Shown: positions 1 to 8,070, numbered from the stretch's first letter. The stretch is DNA of 64,000 nt from Agrococcus jejuensis (GCF_007679035.1 NZ_VEFR01000004.1:62001-126000), one strand, 5' to 3'. Numbers and translations: made by a program. The notes: generated from the sequence alone by a model not told the origin.

Positions 1-402
1 ATGGAGGAGGACGCGTTCAAGGAGGTCATGGCCGAGAAGCCCGCCGTGCACCGCTTCCCCGGCTCGATGGCCGCTCGCGTGCAGGACCTCGCTCGCGCGG
101 TCGTCGACGACTGGGGCGGCGACGCCGCCGCGATCTGGACGCGTGACGCCCCCGACGGCGCCGAGGTGCTGCGCCGGCTCAAGGCGCTGCCGGGGTTCGG
201 CGACCAGAAGGCGCGCATCTTCCTCGCCCTGCTCGGCAAGCAGCGCGGCTTCGACGGCGCGGGCTGGCGGGATGCGGCGGGCGCGTACGGCGAGGAGGGC
301 GCGTACCGATCGGTGGCCGACATCGTGGATGCCGACTCCCTCAAGCAGGTGCGTGCGACGAAGCAGGCGGCCAAGGCAGCGGCGAAGGCCGCGAAGGCGT
401 GA
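1..402 (+). CDS. HhH-GPD-type base-excision DNA repair protein (5' end missing)
   Basis: The visible 133 residues match the C-terminal two thirds of the short actinobacterial HhH-GPD repair proteins, usually about 190 residues, which belong to the DNA glycosylase superfamily. The helix-hairpin-helix segment reads LKALPGFGDQKARIFLALLG (residues 59-78), followed by GWRDAAGAYGEEG and a Lys/Ala-rich tail. The family normally has about 60 more residues before the RFPGSMA segment, so the ATG at base 1 is probably internal and the gene starts outside the window. Its stop overlaps the GTG start of the next gene (GTGA), so the two are probably translationally coupled. The substrate lesion cannot be read from the sequence. 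Confidence 0.8.
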   Translation: MEEDAFKEVMAEKPAVHRFPGSMAARVQDLARAVVDDWGGDAAAIWTRDAPDGAEVLRRLKALPGFGDQKARIFLALLGKQRGFDGAGWRDAAGAYGEEGAYRSVADIVDADSLKQVRATKQAAKAAAKAAKA

Positions 403-2078
403 GCGCCGAGGAGTCGGCGACCTCGTCCGAGCCTGCACCGGTCGTCTCGCTCGTGCCGTCGGCACCCTCCAGCGAGCCCGCCACCCACGAGACGCAGGAT
501 GCGGTCGTCGTGCCGCATCCGTCGTCCGCGCCATCGATGGTGATCGTGCCCGGCAGGCACCACCTGCTCACCGACTTCCAGGTGCGGGCGCTGCGGCGCA
601 TCCTCCGCGGCGAGGAGCGCGACGAGGCGGGCGTGCCGATCGTGATGGCGCCGAACGCCGTGGTCGTGTGGGCCGTGACGAGCGCGAACCAGGCGTCGAC
701 CAGGCGCAACCCGTTCCCCGGCCATCGGCGCGAGGCGGCGATCGAGATCCTGGCGCACGTCGAGCGCATCCCCTCGGTCGTCGTGCCGATCGTCGACGTG
801 CCGCCGACGGATCGCTTCGCCGAGCTCACGCTCAAGGCCGTCGAGCACGCCACCGCGAGCCGGCTCGTGCCGACGCCGCAGACGGCGGTCGTCGCCTGCT
901 CGACGGAGGCGGTGGCCGCGATGTACCGCGACCTCGGCTATCGCATCGCGCCGCTCGAGGCGGGCACGGATGCCGTGCCGCCGTGGGCGCATCTCGACGC
1001 GCTCGCGACGTCGCTGCCGGGCGACGACGCCTGGCGCGAGGGCGTGCACGCGGCGAGCCTCGGCATCGTCGACCGCTACGCGCTCGACGAGCTCGCGCGC
1101 ATGATCGCCGCCGACCCCGTCGTCGGCGACGAGGGCGGGCTCACCGAGACCCGCGACTACCGCTCGTACATGCGCTCGTTCGAGGATGCGGCGCCGCGCA
1201 AGTGGGCGCAGGCGCGGCCGTTCGTCGTGCCGGGTCGCGTCGTCGACGTGGGATGCGCGACGGGCGGCATGCTCGAGCTCGCGGCGCGCGAGCCGGCGCT
1301 CGCCGAGTCCGACCTCATCGGCATCGAGGTGGCAGCGCCGCTCTTCGCCGAGTGCGTGCACAAGCTCGCCCAGGGCGCGTTCGCGAACCCGAGCACGTAC
1401 TTCTACCGGCGCAACATCATGGCCGGATCGCTGTTCCCCGACCGCTCGATCGCGACGACGCTCACGTTCGCGCTCACGCACGAGATCGTGTCGTACGGCG
1501 AGGGGCTGCCGTCGCTCGAGCGCTTCGCGGAGGCGATCGCGGCGCACACGCAGCCGGGCGGCGTGTGGATCAACTCCGACGTGTGCGGCCCGGCCGACCT
1601 CGCGAGGCCCGTGCTGCTGCGATTCGCGGACGGCGACGTGCGCACGCCCGCCGTCGCGCTCTCGGGGTCGAACGACGAGGTGGCCGCCGTGCTCGATGCG
1701 CTGCCCGTCGGCTCGCGCGTCGCGCAGTTCGCGCAGGACTTCCGCGCTGCATCGGGCAGCCCGTGGCCGTACGAGGTCGTCGACGAGCGCACGATCTCGC
1801 TGCGCCAGGGCGACGCGATGGAGCTCATGACGAAGGTGCACTACACGGGCAACTGGCTGTCCGAGATGCACGAGCGCTTCTGCGCGCTGTCGTGGTCGGA
1901 CTGGGTCGCGCTCGTCGAGCGCGCCGGTCTCGAGGTCGACGAGCGGTCGGGTGCGTGGCGCAACGAGTGGATGGTCGAGCACCGCTTCGCGCCCGACGCG
2001 ACCCTGCTCGACCCCTCGGGCGACCCCATCCCGTGGCCCGACACCCACGTGCTCATGGTCGCCCGCCGTCCCCATTGA
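399..2078 (+). CDS. nucleotidyltransferase-like / SAM-dependent methyltransferase fusion protein
   Basis: This 559-residue protein has three parts. Residues 1-46 are a Ser/Pro/Ala-rich linker. Residues 47-200 resemble an adenylyltransferase-like Rossmann fold, with PGRHHLLT in the place of the HxGH region and RNPFPGHRREAAIE further on. Residues 270-559 are a class I methyltransferase with the SAM-binding motif VVDVGCATGG (about residue 282) and a following acidic EVAAPL strand. The GTG start at 399 overlaps the upstream stop; an ATG at 537 that would skip the linker is possible. The substrate is unknown. I recall the same two-domain layout in other actinobacteria but could not search for it. 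Confidence 0.7.
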   Translation: MSAEESATSSEPAPVVSLVPSAPSSEPATHETQDAVVVPHPSSAPSMVIVPGRHHLLTDFQVRALRRILRGEERDEAGVPIVMAPNAVVVWAVTSANQASTRRNPFPGHRREAAIEILAHVERIPSVVVPIVDVPPTDRFAELTLKAVEHATASRLVPTPQTAVVACSTEAVAAMYRDLGYRIAPLEAGTDAVPPWAHLDALATSLPGDDAWREGVHAASLGIVDRYALDELARMIAADPVVGDEGGLTETRDYRSYMRSFEDAAPRKWAQARPFVVPGRVVDVGCATGGMLELAAREPALAESDLIGIEVAAPLFAECVHKLAQGAFANPSTYFYRRNIMAGSLFPDRSIATTLTFALTHEIVSYGEGLPSLERFAEAIAAHTQPGGVWINSDVCGPADLARPVLLRFADGDVRTPAVALSGSNDEVAAVLDALPVGSRVAQFAQDFRAASGSPWPYEVVDERTISLRQGDAMELMTKVHYTGNWLSEMHERFCALSWSDWVALVERAGLEVDERSGAWRNEWMVEHRFAPDATLLDPSGDPIPWPDTHVLMVARRPH

Positions 2079-2140
2079 ATCCTTCTGTGGTTTTCGGCCA
2101 CTTTTGATGTCACAAGTGGCCGACAACCACTCAAGGATTC
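2077..2140. terminator. long palindrome, GGTTTTCGGCC family copy 1
   Basis: Near-perfect inverted repeat that starts in the stop codon of the methyltransferase gene. The left arm carries GTGGTTTTCGGCCACTT, and the right arm carries AAGTGGCCGACAACCAC with a few mismatches. It lies between convergent genes and can act as a bidirectional terminator, although there is no T-tract. Confidence 0.6.
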
Positions 2141-2151
2141 GCGGAGTCGAG

Positions 2152-2190
2152 GGTTTCGGCCCGATGTGACCTCGCATCGGGCCGAAGACC
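2152..2190. terminator. palindrome, GGTTTTCGGCC family copy 2
   Basis: Inverted repeat GGTTTCGGCCCGATG / CATCGGGCCGAAGACC directly downstream of the Nudix gene on the minus strand, 11 bases from copy 1. It is a probable terminator for the minus-strand gene. Confidence 0.6.
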
Positions 2191-2880
2191 TCAGCTCTGC
2201 GCTCGCGTGAGCGGCGGATGCAGGGTCTCGGTCGGGCCGCGGCGGAAGAGGCGCGCGGGGCGGCCGGCACCCTCGGCGATCGTGCCGCCCGTGGGCTCGA
2301 CGAAGCCGGGCGTGCCCGTGACCTTGCGGTGGAAGTTGCGCGGGTCGATCGCGACGCCCCACACCGCCTCGTAGACGGCGCGCAGCTGGGCGACGGTGAA
2401 CTCGGGCGGGCAGAACGCGGCGGCGAGCGACGAGTACTCGAGCTTCGCCCGCGCGCGCTCGAGGCCGTCGGCGACGATCGCGGCGTGGTCGAACGCGAGC
2501 GCGACGTCGCCGGCGACGACGGCATCCATCGGCCACCAGCGCGCGCCGGCGGCGTCGGATCCGGCGGCGGGCTCGTCGAGGTCGGGCGCGAGCGCGAGCC
2601 ACGCGACCGTCACGACGTGGCCGCGCGGGTCACGGCCCGGGGCGCCGTACGTGCGCAGCTGCTCGAGGTGGATGCCCTGCGCGACGCCCGTCTCCTCGGC
2701 GAGCTCGCGATGCGCGGCGGCGTCGAGGTCCTCGTCGGCGAGCACGAAGCCGCCCGGCAGCGCCCAGGCGCCGGCGAAGGGATCGATGCCGCGCTCGACG
2801 AGCAGCACGTGCAGCGCGCGGTCGCGGATCGTGAGCACGACGAGGTCGACGGTCACGCTCGCGGCGGGAAGGCGGGGCAC
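2191..2880 (-). CDS. NrtR-like regulator: Nudix domain plus C-terminal winged helix
   Basis: A 229-residue protein with an N-terminal Nudix hydrolase domain and a C-terminal winged-helix half (PPEFTVAQLRAVYEAVWG, then RNFHRKV), the architecture of the NrtR family of NAD-metabolism repressors that sense ADP-ribose. The Nudix box G-x5-E-x7-REUxEExGU is complete at residues 44-66, so hydrolase activity is possible, whereas many regulators of this type have lost it. It is divergent from the SPFH / NAD-kinase-like pair, and the shared upstream region holds an inverted repeat over their promoter. The GTG start has a TAGGCT -10 box six bases upstream. The regulatory link to NAD is inference from family and neighbours. 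Confidence 0.8.
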   Translation of the reverse strand: MPRLPAASVTVDLVVLTIRDRALHVLLVERGIDPFAGAWALPGGFVLADEDLDAAAHRELAEETGVAQGIHLEQLRTYGAPGRDPRGHVVTVAWLALAPDLDEPAAGSDAAGARWWPMDAVVAGDVALAFDHAAIVADGLERARAKLEYSSLAAAFCPPEFTVAQLRAVYEAVWGVAIDPRNFHRKVTGTPGFVEPTGGTIAEGAGRPARLFRRGPTETLHPPLTRAQS

Positions 2881-2886
2881 GACGGC

Positions 2887-2892
2887 AGCCTA
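2887..2892 (-). promoter_or_regulatory. -10 box of the NrtR-like gene
   Basis: TAGGCT on the minus strand, six bases before the GTG start, which predicts a leaderless transcript. Confidence 0.5.
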
Positions 2893-2906
2893 GCGATCTC
2901 GTCACC

Positions 2907-2950
2907 TTGACGACAACCCGCCCGCGGGGTTATCGTCGTAGTGACGACAA
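2907..2950 (+). promoter_or_regulatory. promoter and candidate NrtR operator of the SPFH/NADK-like operon
   Basis: A -35 TTGACG (2907-2912) and a -10 TATCGT (2931-2936) are separated by 18 bases. TTATCGTC and GACGACAA (2930-2950) form an inverted repeat with one mismatch over the -10 box, and a third half-site TTGACGACAA (2907-2916) covers the -35. Repression by the divergent NrtR-like protein is a natural reading but is inferred. Confidence 0.55.
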
Positions 2951-2974
2951 ACCACGACGACCGAGGAGGACGCC

Positions 2975-4015
2975 ATGGCCACCATCACCCGCTTCCCGTG
3001 CATCCGTCACTGCAGCACCGGACCGACCGTCTACGTGCAGCACCGCGCGAAGGGCGCCGTGCGTCACGCGGGCCCGGGCCAGGCGTTCTGGTTCCGCGCC
3101 ATCGATGCGACGATCAGCGAGGTGCCGCTCGACGACCGCGACCTGCCCGTGCTCGTCACGCTGCGCGCCGCCGACCTGCAGCAGCTCACGGCGCCCGCGA
3201 CCGTCACGTACCGCGTCGCCGACCCCGAGCTCGCCGCCCGACGCGTCGACTTCTCGATCGACCTGGCCATGGGCCTGTGGCTCGAGCAGCCGCTCGAGGC
3301 CATCGCCGCGATGCTGCACGGCGCCACCGCGGCAGCGGTCGTCGCGCTGCTCGCGCCCGAGCCGCTCGAGCAGGCGCTGCGCGCCGACCCCACCGAGCTC
3401 GGCCGCCGCGTCACGGCAGCGCTGGTCGCGGACGCACGCATCGCCGACCTCGGGCTCGAGATCGTCGGCGTGCGGTTCGGCCTCCTGCGGCCCGAGCCCG
3501 AGGTCGAGCGCGCGATGCAGACCCCCGCACGCGAGCGCATCCAGGAGGACGCCGACAAGGCGACCTTCGCGCGCCGCGCGCTCGCGGTCGAGCGCGAGGC
3601 GGCGATCGGCGAGAACGAGCTCGCGAACCAGATCGAGCTCGCCCGCAGGCAGGAGGAGCTCATCGCGCGCCGCGGTGCCAACGCTCGGCGCGAGGCCGGC
3701 GAGGCCGCAGCGGCTGGTGCGATCGCGGCGGATGCGGATGCGGCGAAGGTGCGCACGGTCGCCGAGGCGCGGGCGGATGCCGACCGTGCGCTCGGCGAGG
3801 CGAAGGCCGTGGGGGAGCGGGCCCGGCTCGACGCCTACCGCGACGTGCGGCCCGAGGTGCTCACGGCGCTCGCGCTGCAGCAGCTCGCGGCGAACATGCC
3901 GAGCATCGAGCGCCTCACGGTGACGCCCGACCTGCTCACCGACGTGCTCGGCGGCCTGCTGGGTGGCGGCACGACGGCAGGCGCGCCGGCCCCGGTGCTC
4001 GCGACGGAGCGCTGA
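2975..4015 (+). CDS. SPFH/Band 7 domain protein (slipin/flotillin-like)
   Basis: The 346-residue product has a Band 7/SPFH domain at residues 25-175 and then a long charged Ala/Glu/Arg coiled coil (about 180-290) with a flotillin-like EREAAIGENELANQIELARR stretch. It ends in a short Gly/Thr-rich tail. Unlike most SPFH proteins it has no N-terminal membrane anchor, so membrane contact would need another mechanism or a partner. GAGGAGGA lies a few bases before the ATG. One base separates its stop from the next start, so it forms an operon with the NAD-kinase-like gene. Such proteins usually form oligomeric membrane scaffolds; the role here is unknown. Confidence 0.8.
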   Translation: MATITRFPCIRHCSTGPTVYVQHRAKGAVRHAGPGQAFWFRAIDATISEVPLDDRDLPVLVTLRAADLQQLTAPATVTYRVADPELAARRVDFSIDLAMGLWLEQPLEAIAAMLHGATAAAVVALLAPEPLEQALRADPTELGRRVTAALVADARIADLGLEIVGVRFGLLRPEPEVERAMQTPARERIQEDADKATFARRALAVEREAAIGENELANQIELARRQEELIARRGANARREAGEAAAAGAIAADADAAKVRTVAEARADADRALGEAKAVGERARLDAYRDVRPEVLTALALQQLAANMPSIERLTVTPDLLTDVLGGLLGGGTTAGAPAPVLATER

Positions 4016-4016
4016 C

Positions 4017-4904
4017 GTGGCCGCCCCTCGCGTCGTGGTCGTGCGTCGCGCGACCGAGCGTGACGAGCTCATCGCGGCGCACGGCACGATCGGGCAGGCG
4101 AGCTTCTTCCTGCAGACGCGCGGGCAGTCGCTCGAGCCCGTCGAGCAGCGGCACGCGGCGACGACGGCGGCGCTCGACGCCGTGGCCGTCGCGGTGCCGG
4201 CGGACTGGCGCCGCGCATCCGTGGAGCGCGCCGAGCTCGCCCGGTTCGTGTTCGAGCCCGCCGACGTCGTGGTGGTCGTCGGGCAGGACGGCCTCGTCGC
4301 CAACGTCGCGAAGTACCTCGACGGGCAGCCGGTGGTCGGCATCGATCCGCTGCCCGGGGCGAACGCGGGCGTGCTCGTGCCGCACGCGCCCGCCGACGCC
4401 GCGCGGCTCATCCGCGCCGCCGCCGCAGGGTCGGCGGAGGTCGACGAGCGCGCGATGGTCGAGGTGCGCGTCGACGACGGGCAGTCGCTCGTCGCCCTCA
4501 ACGAGGTCTTCGTGGGCCAGGTCGGCCACCAGTCGGCGCGCTACGCGCTCGAGGTGGGCAGCGAGGTCGAGCGCCAGTCGTCGTCGGGCGTCATCGTGTC
4601 GACCGGGACGGGCGCGAGCGGCTGGTGCCGATCGATCGCGCGCATCCAGGCGCCCGCGCTCGCGCTGCCCGCGCCGACCGAGCGGGCGCTCGCGTGGTTC
4701 GCGCGGGAGCCGTGGCCGAGCCCCTCGACCGGCGCCGACCTCGTCGCCGGACGGCTCGAGGGGGATGCGGCGCTCGCGCTGCGCGTGGAGTCGGACGCGC
4801 TCGTCGCGTTCGGCGACGGCATCGAGGCCGACCGCCTGGCGCTGTCGTGGGGCCAGCGCGTGGAGCTGCGCGTGGCGTCCCGCACCCTTCGCACGGTCCG
4901 CTGA
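4017..4904 (+). CDS. NAD-kinase-like protein
   Basis: This 295-residue protein keeps the skeleton of ATP-NAD kinases. GQDGL (residues 89-93) replaces the canonical GGDGT with the key Asp91 retained, ALNEVFVG contains the nucleotide-binding Asn162-Glu163 pair, and STGTGASGW stands where NAD kinases have a Gly/Thr/Ser-rich loop. It is much less like housekeeping NAD kinase than expected for the essential enzyme, so it is probably a specialised paralogue that phosphorylates NAD(H) or a related nucleotide. The GTG at 4017 is chosen because it follows the upstream stop by one base; longer starts would overlap the SPFH gene. It sits in an NrtR-like/SPFH/NADK-like module. Confidence 0.65.
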   Translation: MAAPRVVVVRRATERDELIAAHGTIGQASFFLQTRGQSLEPVEQRHAATTAALDAVAVAVPADWRRASVERAELARFVFEPADVVVVVGQDGLVANVAKYLDGQPVVGIDPLPGANAGVLVPHAPADAARLIRAAAAGSAEVDERAMVEVRVDDGQSLVALNEVFVGQVGHQSARYALEVGSEVERQSSSGVIVSTGTGASGWCRSIARIQAPALALPAPTERALAWFAREPWPSPSTGADLVAGRLEGDAALALRVESDALVAFGDGIEADRLALSWGQRVELRVASRTLRTVR

Positions 4905-4916
4905 CCATCGGCCACC

Positions 4917-4980
4917 GACCGTCTGAGGTTTTCGGCCCCTTCTGACATCAGAAGGGGCCGAGAACCTCAGATCGTCGGTC
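4917..4980. terminator. long palindrome, GGTTTTCGGCC family copy 3
   Basis: Stem TGAGGTTTTCGGCCCCTTCT / AGAAGGGGCCGAGAACCTCA with one mismatch (4924-4943 / 4950-4969) and additional outer arms GACCG/CGGTC. It ends the SPFH/NADK-like operon just upstream of the marR promoter. Confidence 0.65.
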
Positions 4981-4984
4981 TGAC

Positions 4985-5023
4985 TCGACAGGATGCATGC
5001 ATGCGTTATATAATGGATGCATG
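4985..5023 (+). promoter_or_regulatory. leaderless promoter and candidate MarR operator
   Basis: The -35 TCGACA (4985-4990) and consensus -10 TATAAT (5009-5014) are 18 bases apart, and the ATG begins six bases after the -10. GGATGCATG occurs at 4991-4999 and again at 5015-5023, flanking the -10 box. ATGCAT is self-complementary, which fits autoregulation by the dimeric MarR protein (inference). Confidence 0.65.
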
Positions 5024-5482
5024 GAAACGCAGGAGGTCGTGCGCCTGAGCGCCGCGCTCGAGCGCATCGCTCGGCTCGTGCGCGCCGCCGAGCTGCCCGG
5101 CGAGCTCTCGTCGGTCGCCGCCTCGACGCTCTACGCGCTCGCGACCGAGGGGCCGACGCGCCTCACGCTGCTCGCGGCCGCCGAGCACGTGACGCAGCCC
5201 GCGATGACGCAGCTCGTGCGCCGCCTCGAGCGCGAGGGGCTCGTCGAGCGCCGCGACGATCCGAGCGACGGTCGTGCCGTGCTCGTCACGATCACGGATG
5301 CGGGCGTCGCGCTGAGCGCCGAGCGCCGCGCCGCCCGCGCCGACGCGCTCGGTGCCGTGCTCGACGAGCTGGGTCCCGGCGAGCGCGACGCGCTCGCCGC
5401 CGCCGTGCCCGCGCTCGAGCACCTTGCCGCAGCGCCGGCTCCCGTCGGCGCCCGCACCTCCGCATCCACCACCGCGCGGTAG
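5021..5482 (+). CDS. MarR-family transcriptional regulator
   Basis: A 153-residue winged-helix regulator. The recognition-helix region VTQPAMTQLVRRLEREGLVE (residues 57-76) is followed by the wing RRDDPSDGRAVLVTITDAG, typical of MarR proteins. The ATG at 5021 is preferred over an in-frame ATG at 4997 because it lies six bases from a consensus TATAAT. It is transcribed ahead of an MFS exporter (73 bases apart), the usual arrangement of a ligand-sensing repressor and its efflux pump. The ligand is unknown. Confidence 0.85.
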   Translation: METQEVVRLSAALERIARLVRAAELPGELSSVAASTLYALATEGPTRLTLLAAAEHVTQPAMTQLVRRLEREGLVERRDDPSDGRAVLVTITDAGVALSAERRAARADALGAVLDELGPGERDALAAAVPALEHLAAAPAPVGARTSASTTAR

Positions 5483-5555
5483 CCCCCAGCCACCGCATCC
5501 ACGCCCCGGCGCCTCTCGCGACGCCGTCGCACGTCACGAGAGAGGACACCCGTCC

Positions 5556-6905
5556 ATGCCCACCAGCACGTCACCGGCACCCGCGGACGCCCACGCGAAG
5601 CCCAGCATCCTGCACCAGCCGAAGGCCGTCTGGGCCGTCGCGTTCGCGTGCGTCATCTCGTTCATGGGCATCGGCTTCGTCGACCCGATCCTCCCGGCGA
5701 TCGGCGAGCAGATGCACGCGAGCCACGCGGAGGTCGAGCTGCTGTTCACGAGCTACCTGCTCGTCACGGCCGTCGCGATGCTCGGCACCGGCTGGGTGTC
5801 GAGCCGCATCGGCGGCAAGCGCACGCTCATCCTCGGCCTCGTCATCATCGTCGCGTTCGCGGCGCTCGCGAGCCTCTCGCCGTCGATCGGCGCCATGGTC
5901 GGCTTCCGCGCCGGCTGGGGTCTCGGCAACGCCCTCTTCATCGCGACGAGCCTCGCCGTCATCGTCGGCTCGGCCACGGGCGGCGTGCCCGGCGCCATCG
6001 CGATCTACGAGGCGGCGATGGGCATCGGCATCGCCGTGGGCCCGCTGCTCGGCGGCATCCTCGGCTCCGCGGGCTGGCAGTGGCCGTTCCTGGGCGTCTC
6101 GGTCCTCATGCTCGTCGGCCTCGTCGGCACGATCCTGTTCGTGCCCAACGCCCCGACCACCGCGCGCCGGCTGCCGCTCAGCGCGCCGATCAAGGCGCTG
6201 CGCCACCGCGGCCTGCTCATCCTCAGCCTCGTCGCGCTGCTCTACAACTGGGCGTTCTTCACCGTGCTGGCCTACGCGCCACTCATCCTCGGCTTCGACG
6301 CCATCGCGCTCGGAATGGTGTTCTTCGGATGGGGTCTGCTCGTCGCGCTGTTCGCGGTCGTGGTCGCGCCGCGTCTCGAGCGCCGCTTCGGCCTCGTGCC
6401 CGTGCTCATCGGCGCGTTCGTGCTCATGGCCCTCGACCTCGCGGCGATGGCGATCTTCACCGACGTCGGCGCCGTGCTCGTCGCGACGATCATCGTGTCG
6501 GGCATCTGCTCGGGCCTCAACAACACGCTCGTGACGCAGGCAGTCATGCAGGTGGCGCCGGTCGAGCGCCCCGTGGCCAGCGCCTCGTACTCGTTCGTGC
6601 GCTTCTTCGGCGGCGGCCTCGCCCCGTTCGTCGCCGGCGTCGTCGGCACCGCGGTGAGCATCCACGTGCCGTTCTGGATCGCGGTCGTCGCGATCGCGGG
6701 CGCGGTCGTGCTGCTCGTCGCGTCGGGCCACCGGATCTCGGATGCGGTCGCCGCGGCCGAGGCCGCCGACGAGCAGGTGCTGCCGACCGCCGCGGGCGAC
6801 GCGCCGGCCGAGCCCGTGGTGCTCGTGGACGACGCGCTCGACGAGGATGCGTCGGCGATCCGCGCCGCCGAGCGGCAGCAGGATCAGCAGCCCGCGCACC
6901 GCTGA
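5556..6905 (+). CDS. MFS drug-efflux-type transporter
   Basis: A 449-residue major facilitator with 12 predicted membrane segments between residues 25 and 400. The cytoplasmic loop GTGWVSSRIGGKRTLILG carries the MFS motif-A region, and the first helix contains GIGFVDPILPAIG, typical of DHA1-type drug:H+ antiporters. The C-terminal 50 residues are an acidic Ala/Glu/Asp-rich cytoplasmic tail. The start at 5556 follows an AGAGAGGA ribosome-binding site. Co-transcription with the upstream marR gene suggests inducible export of a toxic compound. A strong terminator follows. Confidence 0.85.
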   Translation: MPTSTSPAPADAHAKPSILHQPKAVWAVAFACVISFMGIGFVDPILPAIGEQMHASHAEVELLFTSYLLVTAVAMLGTGWVSSRIGGKRTLILGLVIIVAFAALASLSPSIGAMVGFRAGWGLGNALFIATSLAVIVGSATGGVPGAIAIYEAAMGIGIAVGPLLGGILGSAGWQWPFLGVSVLMLVGLVGTILFVPNAPTTARRLPLSAPIKALRHRGLLILSLVALLYNWAFFTVLAYAPLILGFDAIALGMVFFGWGLLVALFAVVVAPRLERRFGLVPVLIGAFVLMALDLAAMAIFTDVGAVLVATIIVSGICSGLNNTLVTQAVMQVAPVERPVASASYSFVRFFGGGLAPFVAGVVGTAVSIHVPFWIAVVAIAGAVVLLVASGHRISDAVAAAEAADEQVLPTAAGDAPAEPVVLVDDALDEDASAIRAAERQQDQQPAHR

Positions 6906-6932
6906 TCGCAGGCGCGTGGCACGCGCTGCACC

Positions 6933-6965
6933 GAGCCGCAAGCCCCGTCGAGGGGCTTGCGGCTC
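6933..6965. terminator. terminator of the marR-MFS operon
   Basis: Perfect 14-bp stem GAGCCGCAAGCCCC / GGGGCTTGCGGCTC with a 5-base loop. Confidence 0.8.
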
Positions 6966-7019
6966 GTCGCACGAGAGGCGCACCGTGGACATGAGGACGC
7001 GGGCGAGGGGAGTGTGGCG

Positions 7020-7313
7020 ATGCGATCGATCATGTACGCGGGACAGGCGGTCACGTCGTCGGACCGCGTGGCCATCGAGCTGCTCTCCTACGCGAAGTCC
7101 CTCGCGACGCACGGCACCGTCGACGTCGTGTCGATCCCGATCGTCGGTGCCACCGGGGCCGATTCGTGCGACCTGCTGGTCGGCTCCGGCATCGCCATCG
7201 CGGTGGGGCCGGCGGCCGATCCGCTCGCCGACGTCGTGGGCGCCGACCTCGCCATCGACGACCTGCGGGAGCGCCAGGCGAGGCTCGTCGGCCCCGGCTT
7301 CGGCGCAGCGTGA
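7020..7313 (+). CDS. hypothetical protein, 97 residues
   Basis: I do not recognise this protein. The ATG at 7020 is preceded by GAGGGGAG. The product (MRSIMYAGQAVTSSDRVAIE...) is an alternating alpha/beta sequence with no membrane segment or signal peptide, and ends in a conventional-looking GPGFGAA. Codon third positions are GC-rich like the neighbours, so it is probably a real gene. The next gene starts 62 bases on. Confidence 0.5.
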   Translation: MRSIMYAGQAVTSSDRVAIELLSYAKSLATHGTVDVVSIPIVGATGADSCDLLVGSGIAIAVGPAADPLADVVGADLAIDDLRERQARLVGPGFGAA

Positions 7314-7375
7314 CGCCGACCTCGACGCGCGGCGGCGTGCCCGAGTAGCGTCGACTTCCGACGAAGGAGGTCGAC

Positions 7376-7705
7376 GTGGGTGATCTGTACTACGGAGCCG
7401 CGCGCACGAGGGTGCACATGGACGACCACACGCTCGCGCACGTGAGCGCCGTCATCACCGCGAAGCTGCGTCGCAGCGAGCCGTTCCTGCTGTCGTGGCT
7501 CGATGCCGACGCGATCGGCGACGGCCGGTCGTCGGTGTGGATCCACCAGGCCTGCGACCTGCACTACAAGTACGAGGCCGCCGAGCACGTCGACCTCGAT
7601 CGCGGGCTGCTCGAGCGCATGTCGCGGGCGTCGTCGGCGCCGCAGGGGCTGCTCATCGACGAGGCGACGATGCTCGAGCCGGCCGAGGACGCCGCCGAGG
7701 CGTAG
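7376..7705 (+). CDS. DUF7882 family protein
   Basis: A 109-residue protein matching the small actinobacterial DUF7882 proteins: MGDLYYG at the start, then ITAKLRRSEPFLLSW and VWIHQACDLHYKY. Members are sometimes mislabelled ATP-dependent DNA ligase, but no ligase motif is present. The GTG start has a strong AAGGAGG (7364-7370) five bases upstream. Its function is unknown. Confidence 0.75.
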   Translation: MGDLYYGAARTRVHMDDHTLAHVSAVITAKLRRSEPFLLSWLDADAIGDGRSSVWIHQACDLHYKYEAAEHVDLDRGLLERMSRASSAPQGLLIDEATMLEPAEDAAEA

Positions 7706-7737
7706 GAGGCGACGCGACGGCTCGTCGTGGGCCCCCG

Positions 7738-8058
7738 TCAGACCGGCACATCGACGAGCGGCTGGTCGTCGGCGTCGGCGACGCGCACGAGCAGCACGCG
7801 ATCCCAGTCGGCGACGGCCTCGGGCGTCCACCATGTGCCCGACGCGCTCCGCAGCGTGGCGCGCACGCGGAGATCCTCGGGATCGCCGACGCGAGCCTCG
7901 TCGAGGGCGAGCGCGAACGCCGTAGGTGGCGAGCCCTCGATGGCGGTGGCTGCGACGACGGTCGAGCGATCGAGCACCTCGACCGTGAGGATGGAGTCGG
8001 ACGGCAGCAGCATCCGCTCTCGCATCCATGCCTCGCCGGAGATCGTCGTGATGGCCAT
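7738..8058 (-). CDS. YbaY/YscW-like small beta-sandwich protein
   Basis: The 106-residue product resembles the YbaY/YscW lipoprotein domain: LLPSDSILTVEVLDRSTV, then PPTAFALALDEARV, then LRVRATLRSASGTWW. It lacks a signal peptide and lipobox, so it would be cytosolic, unlike E. coli YbaY. TACGCT lies six bases before the ATG and fixes the start. It converges on the DUF7882 gene, only 32 bases apart. The function is not known. Confidence 0.6.
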   Translation of the reverse strand: MAITTISGEAWMRERMLLPSDSILTVEVLDRSTVVAATAIEGSPPTAFALALDEARVGDPEDLRVRATLRSASGTWWTPEAVADWDRVLLVRVADADDQPLVDVPV

Positions 8059-8064
8059 GCCGGG

Positions 8065-8070
8065 AGCGTA
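8065..8070 (-). promoter_or_regulatory. -10 box of the YbaY-like gene
   Basis: TACGCT on the minus strand, six bases before the ATG; leaderless type. Confidence 0.45.

Noticed and set aside
7376..7705. ATP-dependent DNA ligase label
   Set aside because: The 109-residue DUF7882 protein has no KxDG or other ligase motif.
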